From Streptacidiphilus sp. PB12-B1b (GTDB taxonomy: Bacteria > Actinomycetota > Actinomycetes > Streptomycetales > Streptomycetaceae), in contig NZ_CP048405.1 in the NCBI RefSeq assembly GCF_014084125.1, positions 5,146,001 to 5,210,000 on the forward strand: a stretch of 64,000 bases of DNA. Direction: 5' to 3'. The notes under the pieces are model-generated. The model worked only from the letters and a program-made list of their open reading frames with translations. It ran no database searches and was not told the origin of the DNA. Shown here one piece after another: positions 23,598 to 31,453 of the stretch. Each line of letters starts with the position of its first letter. The stretch's first letter is position 1. Position numbers and translations under genes: made by a program.

Positions 23598-24382
23598 GTC
23601 GGGCCTCCGGTAATGGTCGCGCTCGGGTTCGGGGTCGCGGTCGTGCTGGGGTTCGGGGTCGGGCTCGGGGTCGGTGCGGCCAGCCGGTGGAACAGCCGGG
23701 CCAGGGCGGCGGCGGTGTGCAGCGCGCTGACGGTGACCGCGCGCTCCTGCTCCCCGGTCAGCGGGAGCGCGTCCAACAGCCGCTCCAGCGCGCGCAGATG
23801 GCCGCTGTCCAGGGCGGCATGGTCCCTGACCGTGCGCACGGCCGCCGCCGGCAGGCCGGTGCAGGCCATCAGCCGGTCGGCGAGCCACGGCGCGGGGGCG
23901 TTGCCCTCGAGGACCAGGACGTAGCCGAGCAGGGTGACCGGGTGGTGGTGCTCGATCCAGTAGTACTGCGCCCCGGCGAGTTCGGCGACCACCGGCGGGG
24001 GCAGCCGGAGCAGCGGCTCCGCCGGGTCCGCCCCGGCTGCGGCGAGGTCGGCCAGCAGCCAGTCGTCGTGGCCCTGCTCCTCCTCGGCGTGCTCCTCGAA
24101 GTACCGCCGCAGCGGCTCAGCCAGCGGATCGCCCGGGCCCAGCCCGGCGCAGCGGGCGGCGGCGCGCAGCATCAGCGGCACCGACGCCCGGATGACGGCG
24201 TGCATGGTGTGCAGGTACTCGACGTAGCGCCGGTCCAGGTCCGGCTGCTGCCACAGGGCGTCCATGGCGGCCCGCAGCGCGGGCGCGGCGAGGCCGAGGG
24301 TGACCCGCAGCCGGACCGACGCGGCCGGACCGGACGCGCTCGGGCCGGACGCGCTGGGGCCGGGGGCGGTCGGGCCAGTCAT
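23594..24382 (-). CDS. Haem-oxygenase-like diiron oxidase (HDO) family protein
   Basis: A 262-aa all-helical protein annotated in databases as 'iron-containing redox enzyme'. Ligand pattern seen: E101 and H105 in EEEQGHDDW, E159 in LVLEGN, and H188-X3-D192-X2-H195 (HAALDSGH), the signature of oxygen-activating members such as UndA and CADD. It is translationally coupled both to the radical SAM gene (ATGA at 24379-24382) and to the small peptide gene. The last 35 residues are a Thr/Pro/Asn-rich tail. Substrate unknown; modification of the small peptide is plausible from the coupling alone. Confidence 0.82.
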   Translation of the reverse strand: MTGPTAPGPSASGPSASGPAASVRLRVTLGLAAPALRAAMDALWQQPDLDRRYVEYLHTMHAVIRASVPLMLRAAARCAGLGPGDPLAEPLRRYFEEHAEEEQGHDDWLLADLAAAGADPAEPLLRLPPPVVAELAGAQYYWIEHHHPVTLLGYVLVLEGNAPAPWLADRLMACTGLPAAAVRTVRDHAALDSGHLRALERLLDALPLTGEQERAVTVSALHTAAALARLFHRLAAPTPSPTPNPSTTATPNPSATITGGPT

Positions 24383-25479
24383 CGGTGGGCCGCTTCCGCC
24401 GGGCGGTCCTGGGCCAGCGTCACCAGGTCGGCGTAGGCGGCGCTGCCGTGCCGTCGGACCAGCTCGGCGGGCCCGGCCCCGGCCTGCCGCCGCTCGGCCT
24501 CGCGGTCCAGCAGCTCGCCGACCAGCCCGCTGGCGTCCCGGGCGGCGCCCGCCAGCGCCTCGGGGCGGTCGCCCAGGGCGCGGCAGGTGGAGCAGTAGCC
24601 GCCGGGGCGGCCCTCAGCGGGCCGTTCGGCGCCGGCCCGGGCGAGCAGGTGGAGCGGGCCGACGGTGCGGATCATCCGCAGCGTCGGCGAGCCCAGGGCC
24701 CTGCGGCGGACGGAAGCCCAGTCGTCCGAAGCGATATGACCGAGCGTCAGATGTTCCGGTGCGGGGCGCCGGTCGACGGTCTGCTGGTTGCAGCAGGCGA
24801 GGACGGTGCCGTCGAACGCCACCACCGGCCAGGCCGCCATCGAGCACGGCAGCGCCCGGGAGCCGTCGAGCTGCGGGCGGGCGGCGGCGGCCCAGGCCGC
24901 GGCCCGGCCGACCGGCCGGACCTCGTTCACCAGCATCGGCACCTGCCCGCCGAAGGCCCGGCGGATGTCGGCGGTGGCGTCGGCCAGGTAGGGGTCGTCC
25001 GGGCCGGTGCCGGCCAGGTGGAAGCTGGCGGCGACGCCGGAGTCCAGGACCTGCCGCACCGCCCGGAACACGTCCGCGCGCGGGACCTCCCGCTCGTGGA
25101 AGGCGTCCAGGCTGGCCGAGAAGTGGTCGACGGCGGTGATCGCCCGCATGATCCGGGCCGGTATCCGCTCCCGGCGGGCGAAGAACATCCCGCTGAGCAG
25201 CACGCTGCGGGTGCCCGCCCGCCGGGCGGCGGCGGCCAGCCGGGCGGCGAGGCCGGGCAGCAGCAGCGGCTCGCCGCCGGTCAGCAGGACCGCCTCGGGC
25301 CGGTCGTCCGGGGTGAACGAGCCGACGAACCGCAGCAGTTGCTCGGCGCTGGGCTCCTCACCGGCCATGGTCGACCCGGTGGAGCAGTGGGCGCAGCTCA
25401 GCGGGCAGCGGCGGGTCAGGGTGACCAGCAGCCCGGCGCAGCGGACCGGGCGCAGTCCGATGAGTTCGGCCAGGTGCAC
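24379..25479 (-). CDS. Radical SAM enzyme, candidate RiPP maturase
   Basis: A 366-aa radical SAM protein with C25-X3-C29-X2-C32 (RCPLSCAHC), GGEP in LLTGGEPLLL, and C-terminal cysteines (PCSMAAWPVV, then VLACCNQQ and YCSTCRAL) that could bind an auxiliary cluster as in peptide-modifying enzymes. GTG 25479 with GAGGGGG upstream is the only start that gives a sensible N-terminus. It leads the six-gene operon (radical SAM, HDO, peptide, cyclase, subtilase, GAF), 125 bp downstream of the SARP regulator. No separate RRE-like domain is visible. Confidence 0.87.
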   Translation of the reverse strand: MHLAELIGLRPVRCAGLLVTLTRRCPLSCAHCSTGSTMAGEEPSAEQLLRFVGSFTPDDRPEAVLLTGGEPLLLPGLAARLAAAARRAGTRSVLLSGMFFARRERIPARIMRAITAVDHFSASLDAFHEREVPRADVFRAVRQVLDSGVAASFHLAGTGPDDPYLADATADIRRAFGGQVPMLVNEVRPVGRAAAWAAAARPQLDGSRALPCSMAAWPVVAFDGTVLACCNQQTVDRRPAPEHLTLGHIASDDWASVRRRALGSPTLRMIRTVGPLHLLARAGAERPAEGRPGGYCSTCRALGDRPEALAGAARDASGLVGELLDREAERRQAGAGPAELVRRHGSAAYADLVTLAQDRPAEAAHR

Positions 25480-25604
25480 TGCCGCCCCCTCGGTGGTCGT
25501 CTCGGTCGTTCGGTCGTCGTCTGGACGGTCGTCGGCCGCGCGGTGGGGCGCGGTGATCCGGGACAGCGTCCCAAGGGCCGGTTGTCCGGCGGTTGGCGAA
25601 CGCT

Positions 25605-27568
25605 TCAGGACCGGTATGCCAGCAGCTCGGCACAAGTGTCCGGGGCCGCGTCCGGGCCCGCTTCCGCGTCCGGCGCGGCGGGGGCAGGGACCAGGCTGAG
25701 CCCGGGGCGTCCCCCGGGCTCGCCGTGCCGGGCGGTGTCGCGGGCGTACAGCTGGGTGAGCAGCGGCAGCGAGTACAGCACGGTGTGGGCGGCGACCTCG
25801 CCGTCCGGTGCGCTGACCGCCCCGGCGTCGATCAGCGACTCCAGCTGCCGCATGGCGGCGTCCGCCCCCGGCCGAGGACGGCGGCGGCCTCGTGGAGGGT
25901 GAACGGGCGGGCGAGCGGCAGCCGGGCCAGCCGGAGCAGCGCGGCCCGTCCGTCCGCGGGCAGCTCGCGCCAGCCGACGGCCAGCCGGGGGCGGACCGCC
26001 ACATCGCCCGCGGCGAGCTCGTCCAGCAGCCCGGCGGAGCCGGCCAGCCGGTCGGCGTACTCGGCCAACGGCAGGTGCCGGAGCACCGACAGCCGCATGC
26101 CGCTCACCCGGACGCCCAGCGGCAGCAGCCCGCTGGCGGCGACGATGCGCTCCGCCGCCTCCCGGTCCGCCCGGACCCGCTCGCTGCCGATGATCCGCTC
26201 CAGCAGCTCCAGCGCCTCGGCCGGGGCGTAGGGGCGCACCTCGGACCGGTGCGCCGCCGACAGCCCGGCGAGCTGGCTGCGGGAGGTGACCAGCGCCGCG
26301 CCTGCCCCGGTGCCCGGCAGCAGGGCGCGCGCGGCGGACTCGTCCGGGGCGTCGTCCAGGACCAGCAGCATCTTCCGGTCGGCCAGCCAGCCGCGCCAGG
26401 CCGCCGCGGCGGCGTCCGGATCGTCGGGCACGCTCCCGGCCAGGCCGGTGAGGCGCAGCAGGTCCCCGAGGACGGAGGTCCAGCAGCGGGGGGTGCCGTC
26501 CTCGGCGCGCAGCCGCACCAGGAGCCGCCCGTCGGGGAAGTCGGCGCGCATCCGGTGCGCGGCGTGGACGGCGAGGGTGGTCTTGCCGGTGCCGGTCGGT
26601 CCGACCAGGACGACCGTCCGGCCCTCGGCGCGGCGCAGCGCGTCGGTCAGCCGGGCCAGTTGGGCCTGGCGGCCGGTGAAGTCCACGGTGTCCGCGGGCA
26701 GCAGGGTGCGGCCGCCGCGCCCGGCCGCCGCGCCGGAGGCCGACGGTCGGCCGGGGTCGGGCCGGGCGTCCGGCGCGCCCGAGCCGTCGGCCAGGATCGA
26801 CCGGTAGAGCTGCTCCAGAGGCGGGCTCGGGGCCAGACCCAGCTCGCGGGAGAGCAGCTGCCGGAGCCCGTCGTAGGCGGCCAGGGCCTCGGTCCGGCGG
26901 CCGGTGCGGTGCAGGGCGCGCATCCGGGCGGCCTGCAGCCGCTCGCGCAGCGGGTGCTGCTCGACCAGGTCGTCGATGCCGTGGAGCACCGCCTGGGCCT
27001 GGCCGGTCTCCAGCGCGGCCTCGGCCCAGTCCTCGTAGATGCCGAGGCAGCGCAGATCCAGCCGCTCGGCCTCCGCCTGGAGCGGCTGCGAGCAGCGCAG
27101 GTCCGGCAGGGACTCGCCCTGCCACAGTTCCAGGGCCTGGCCCAGCAGGGCGGCGGCCGAGGCGAATCCGCCCTCGGCGGCGGCCTCGCGGCCGGCCCGG
27201 GCCAGCGCGTCCAGCCGGTGCGTGTCCAGCTCGCCGGAGGCGATCCGCAGCAGATAGCCGCCGGGGTGCAGGGCGAGCCGTTCCGGGCCGGGCCCGCGCC
27301 CGAGCAGGGTGCGCAGCGCCGACGCGTACACCTGCAGGTTCTTCCGGGCGGTGCGCGGCGGGTCGTTCTGCCAGAGCGCCTCGGTCAGCAGGTCCACCGG
27401 GACGGGGGTGTTGGCCCGGCAGAGGAGCTGGGCCAGGAGCAGCCGCTGCTTGTGCGGGCCGAGCGGCACGGGCAGGCCGCCGGCCCGGACGGCGAGCGGG
27501 CCGAGGAGGGAGAAGGTCATGGGGGTTGCCGTTGCCGTCGGCTCCGCTCCCCGCTGTTCGTGTGCCAC
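25605..27568 (-). CDS. SARP-family transcriptional activator (AfsR-type), probable C-terminal frameshift
   Basis: Pathway activator: N-terminal OmpR-type winged helix (FSLLGPLAV, PLGPHKQRLLLAQLL), bacterial transcriptional activation domain (about 110-265), then an NB-ARC/STAND ATPase with Walker A GPTGTGKTT. The start may be ATG 27568 or, better matching SARPs, ATG 27520 (MTFSLLGP). The frame stops at 25832. Adding one base to the CCCCC run at 25865-25869 extends it with helical sequence (MRQLESLIDAGAV) to 25605. It lies directly upstream of the radical SAM operon and is its most likely activator. Confidence 0.85.
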
Positions 27569-27731
27569 CGCCGCGCCTCCGATGCCGTTCCTGCGCGGAG
27601 CCCCTGGTCCGGCTCCGGCTGCACCGCTGATGCTCCGCCAGGCGCGGCGCCGGGGTATCGGGGCCGGCTACCCAAGTTCTCTCCGGCGGCCCGGCCGAAC
27701 CCCCGGACCGCCCCCGAAAACCGTCGGCGGC

Positions 27732-30680
27732 TCAGGGGCGGTCGGCCAGTTCGACCGACAGCCGGCACAGGCCCGCGCGGTCGGGCCGGGCGGTCTTCTG
27801 CAGCAGGCTGGCTATGTGCTTCTCGACGGTGCGCGGCGAGATGGACAGCCGCCGGGCGATGTCCTGGTTGCCGGGCCGGTCCGCCAGCAGCGCCAGCACC
27901 TCGTACTCGCGCGGGGTCAGGCCCTGGGCCCGCAGGTCGGCGGGGATCAGCTCGCGCCCGCTGCGGCGCTGCGCCACGTTGGCGCCCGCCTGCCGCAGCA
28001 GCGCCCGGCAGGCCCCGGCCACGGCCGGGATGTCCTGGCTGTGGAAGTACTCCTCGGCGGTGCGCAGCCAGGCCACCGGCTCGCCCCAGCCGTCGGCCAG
28101 GGCCGCCTCGGCGACCAGCCGCAGGCCCAGGTGGTGCGCGGTCGGGAAGACCCCGGCGGTCGTGCGCACTTCGTCGACGATCCGGGCGGCCTGCTCGGGT
28201 CGGCCCTCCCGGCCCAGCAGCACGGCCTCGGTGAGCTGCAGGAACTGCCGGTTCCAGGCGAGCCCGGCCGCCGGGGCGGCGGCCACGGCGGCGTACTCGG
28301 CCCGGCCCCCGCCGCCGTCCCCGCCTCGGCCGCCGTCCCTGCTCCCGCCGCCGGAGAGCACCGCCAGCAGCGGGCGCAGGCCGTACCGGCCGGAGAGGTA
28401 GTGCAGGTTGGGGTGGCGCGCCTCCCAGGCGGCGCTCGCCGCCAGTTCGGCCGTGGCCGCCGCCCGGTCCTCCTCCAGCAGTGCGCAGACGGCCCGGCAG
28501 AGCCCGAGCATCACCGGCACCAGGATGGATTCGCCGCCGCCCGCCTTCTCGAATCTCAGCAGCGCCCGCTCCATCTCCCGGCGGCGGCCGCGGTGGGCCT
28601 CGAGGGTGGCCGCGGTCAGCAGCAGGTAGCGGTGGGTGGAGATGTTGCGCATGCGCTCGGTGGCGCCCAGGCAGCGGCCGATGATCTCCGTGGCGGCCTC
28701 CGGCTCGCCACGCAGCACCGCCTGCATGGCCAGCAGTCCGTCGGCGTTCTGGGTGAGCACGATCGAGCCCAGCTCGCTGGCGGCCTCCCGGGCCTGCTCG
28801 ACCCTGCGGCCGTCGCCGGTGCGCATGTACGCGTTCACGCCCAGCCGCATCAGTGCCTCGACCCGCCACACCGGCAGGGAGTTGGCCTCGGCGACGGCGA
28901 GCATCCGCTCCAGGCAGACGTCGGCGGCCTCGAAGCCCAGCTCGCGGGCCATCAGTGCGAGCACCTGCCAGGACTGGCAGGCCAGGATGGGCAGTTTGGT
29001 GCGCTCGGCGAGTTCGACCGCCTCCCAGACCGGGCGCTCGGCGTCGGCCGTCCACTCGTCCCGGCCGGGGAGCAGGGCGAGGTGTCCCTCGACCACGGCC
29101 AGTGCGGCCAACTGCTCCGGGCTGCCTGTGGAGCCGAGCAGCCGGCGGGCCTCCTCCACCTGCCGGACCGCGTCCGCCGCCCGCTCGGCGGCCACCGCGG
29201 CCCAGGCCAGCCGGGTGTACAGGGCGATCCTGCGGTCCTGGTCGAGGGCGGCCGCCCCGGTCGCGGGCAGGTTCTGGGCCAGGGCGAGGGCGGAGTCCAG
29301 CTGGCCGGCCTCGGCCAGGGCGTACAGCAGCGACTCCATGATGCCGGGCTTGCCCGCCGGGGCGGCGAGCTGGTGGGCGCGCTGGAGCAGCAGCACGGCC
29401 GACGCCGACATGCCGTCGGCCAGCGATCGGCGTCCGGCCTCGGCGAAGAGCAGCGCCGCATCGGTCGGGTCCCCGGCCGTGACCAGCAGCCCGGCGACCA
29501 ACTGACATCGGTCGTCCGAGAGTTCGGGGTCGGCGCGCTGGAGCGCGTCGGCGGCGTGCCGGGCGGTGGCGGCGCGCTCGGCGGGCGGCATGCTGGCCAG
29601 CACCGCGTCGGCGGTGAGCGCGTGCCGGAAGGCGTACCGGTGCGGGGCCGTGCCGTCGGGGACGATCAGGCCCGCCTCGGCGGCGGAGCGCAGGTACGCG
29701 AACAGGCTGCGGTCGTCGTGACCGGTGATCAGCTGGAGGTGGGTGACCGAGAAGCCGACGCCCAGCGAGGCCGCCAGCAGCACCACTTCGCGTACCTGCG
29801 GGTCGAGCTGGTCCACCCGGTGGCCGTAGCTGCGGATCACCGTGGCCGGGACGGTCGCGGAGAGGTCGCCGCCCACCTGCCAGCCGTCCGGGCCGGGGAA
29901 CAACAGGCCGGAGCCGACGATCTCGGCCAGCAGCTCCTCGATCAGGTAGGGGTTGCCGTCGGCGCTGTCCACCAGCCGTTCCACCACCGCGGCCGGGACG
30001 CGGTCGGCGGGGGTGTTCAGGCAGCCGGCGGCGAGTTCCCGCACGGCCGGCGGGGTCAGCGGCCGCAGCTCGGTGACGGGGGCGGCCCGGCGCCGGTCGG
30101 CCTCGCGGACCAGCCCCAGCGCCGGGCCCGGCTCCGGCCGCAGCGTGGCCACCAGCAGCACCGGCAGTCCGGCGAGGTTGTCCACCAGGTACTCCACGAC
30201 GGCGACGGTCTCCGAGTCGGCGTCGTGCAGGTCCTCCAGCACCAGCAGGCAGCCGGTGTCCCGGCCCAGCACGGCCAGCAGCCGCAACAGCGCCTCGGCC
30301 AGCTCGATCATGCTCTCGTGGCCCGAGTAGCCCGGCGCCGCCTGCCGCCACTCCGGGACCAGCCGGGCCAGGGCCGGGCGGTAGGGGTCGAGGTCGGCGT
30401 CGGTGGGCGGGCCGCCGACCCGGAAGCGGGAGGCCAGCGCCTCCGTCAGCGGACGGAACGGCGTGCCCGCGCCGGTCGGCCGTCCGCGTCCGCGCAGCAC
30501 CGGCAGGCCCAGCGCGGCCGCCTGCGCGGTGCACTCGTCGACCAGCCGGGACTTGCCGATCCCCGCCTCCCCCAGCAGGAACAGCGCGCGTCCGGCGTGC
30601 TGCCGCAGGCCCGTCAGCGCGCCGCTGAGCAGGGCGATTTCGGTGTCCCGACCGACGGTTGCCGCTGAAGTGGTCCGCAT
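27732..30680 (-). CDS. LuxR-family regulator, LAL (MalT-like) type
   Basis: A 982-aa large ATP-binding LuxR regulator: Walker A LLGEAGIGKS at about residue 40, a long helical/TPR-like middle, and a C-terminal LuxR helix-turn-helix (LTPREYEVLALLADRPGNQD, SPRTVEKHIASLLQKT). ATG 30680 is chosen because the GGGG just upstream fits a ribosome site and upstream extension would run into the promoter region of the divergent precursor genes. It is divergent from the class III lanthipeptide genes with a 200-bp gap, so it probably controls them. Confidence 0.9.
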   Translation of the reverse strand: MRTTSAATVGRDTEIALLSGALTGLRQHAGRALFLLGEAGIGKSRLVDECTAQAAALGLPVLRGRGRPTGAGTPFRPLTEALASRFRVGGPPTDADLDPYRPALARLVPEWRQAAPGYSGHESMIELAEALLRLLAVLGRDTGCLLVLEDLHDADSETVAVVEYLVDNLAGLPVLLVATLRPEPGPALGLVREADRRRAAPVTELRPLTPPAVRELAAGCLNTPADRVPAAVVERLVDSADGNPYLIEELLAEIVGSGLLFPGPDGWQVGGDLSATVPATVIRSYGHRVDQLDPQVREVVLLAASLGVGFSVTHLQLITGHDDRSLFAYLRSAAEAGLIVPDGTAPHRYAFRHALTADAVLASMPPAERAATARHAADALQRADPELSDDRCQLVAGLLVTAGDPTDAALLFAEAGRRSLADGMSASAVLLLQRAHQLAAPAGKPGIMESLLYALAEAGQLDSALALAQNLPATGAAALDQDRRIALYTRLAWAAVAAERAADAVRQVEEARRLLGSTGSPEQLAALAVVEGHLALLPGRDEWTADAERPVWEAVELAERTKLPILACQSWQVLALMARELGFEAADVCLERMLAVAEANSLPVWRVEALMRLGVNAYMRTGDGRRVEQAREAASELGSIVLTQNADGLLAMQAVLRGEPEAATEIIGRCLGATERMRNISTHRYLLLTAATLEAHRGRRREMERALLRFEKAGGGESILVPVMLGLCRAVCALLEEDRAAATAELAASAAWEARHPNLHYLSGRYGLRPLLAVLSGGGSRDGGRGGDGGGGRAEYAAVAAAPAAGLAWNRQFLQLTEAVLLGREGRPEQAARIVDEVRTTAGVFPTAHHLGLRLVAEAALADGWGEPVAWLRTAEEYFHSQDIPAVAGACRALLRQAGANVAQRRSGRELIPADLRAQGLTPREYEVLALLADRPGNQDIARRLSISPRTVEKHIASLLQKTARPDRAGLCRLSVELADRP

Positions 30681-30880
30681 GACCCCTGAGGCTAATGGAC
30701 CAGAACGAACATTCCCTAGCAGGAAGTGAGCAACTTCGGTCGATCCCCGCCGGGCTGCGGCAATACCGGGTGCATACCGCTGCCAGGCCGACTCCGAACC
30801 GGCGCCTCCTAACTTTCCTTCTGTCGGCGAAACCAACCGGCGCCGCTTCGGCGGAACCCCGTTACCCACAAGGAGCCACC

Positions 30881-31027
30881 ATGGCTGAGCAGAACACCCC
30901 CGAGACCGAGACCGACGAGGTCGAGGCGCACAGCGAGTCCGTCCTTCCGCTGCAGGAGCTGACGGACAACCCCAGCAGCGACCGCGCCGTGATGTCCAGC
31001 TCGGTGAGCCTCGCCGCCTGCGCCTGA
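30881..31027 (+). CDS. Class III lanthipeptide precursor 1 (48 aa)
   Basis: Short gene with AAGGAG 6 bp before ATG 30881. The leader contains DEVEAHSESVLPLQEL, with the LPLQEL element matching the leader motif bound by LanKC enzymes. The core region DNPSSDRAVMSSSVSLAACA ends in S40-X2-S43-X3-C47, the spacing required for a labionin or a lanthionine. It lies just upstream of a second precursor with the same leader block and of LanKC. Confidence 0.88.
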   Translation: MAEQNTPETETDEVEAHSESVLPLQELTDNPSSDRAVMSSSVSLAACA

Positions 31028-31088
31028 CCGAACAGGGTCACCGCTGCGCCCGGCTGCCTCCACGCGGCCGGGCGCAGCGCCGTACCAC

Positions 31089-31135
31089 CCCCGTGCAGCC
31101 CGTGCAGAACCCGTGCAGCCCGTGCAGAAGGAGAA
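31089..31135 (+). repeat. Short direct repeats between the two class III precursors
   Basis: CCCGTGCAG recurs four times, as CCCGTGCAGCCCGTGCAG twice separated by AA. It is just before the AAGGAG of precursor 2. Confidence 0.7.
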
Positions 31136-31140
31136 GGCCA

Positions 31141-31317
31141 ATGACCGACCCCCGTGGCCACGCGTCCGAACCGGTCGGGACCGTGGAGTCCGTGGACGAG
31201 GTGGAGGCCCACCTCTCCGTCCTGCCGTTGCAGGAGTTGGGCGTCCGCGAGCACCCGGCCGAGGCGGGCGCGGACCTCATCCACCCGATGAGCGCGACCA
31301 GCCTGGCCGGCTGCTGA
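31141..31317 (+). CDS. Class III lanthipeptide precursor 2 (58 aa)
   Basis: ATG 31141 follows GAAGGAGAAGGCCA. The 58-aa peptide repeats the leader block of precursor 1 (DEVEAHLSVLPLQEL) and ends IHPMSATSLAGC, again with S51-X2-S54-X3-C58. Cys is the very last residue. Sequence between leader block and core is unlike precursor 1, so the two have diverged except for the recognition helix and ring motif. A substrate of the LanKC that begins 137 bp downstream. Confidence 0.88.
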   Translation: MTDPRGHASEPVGTVESVDEVEAHLSVLPLQELGVREHPAEAGADLIHPMSATSLAGC

Positions 31318-31453
31318 GGAACGCCCCGCGCCTCGACTGCACCCGACCGGGGCCGGGCGCGCGGACGGGCCCCGCAAGGACCCTCCCCGCGCCCGGACCG
31401 TGGCACCACCGGGCCCGCCGCCGGCCCCGTCCCGTTCCGTTGTGGAGATGGTC

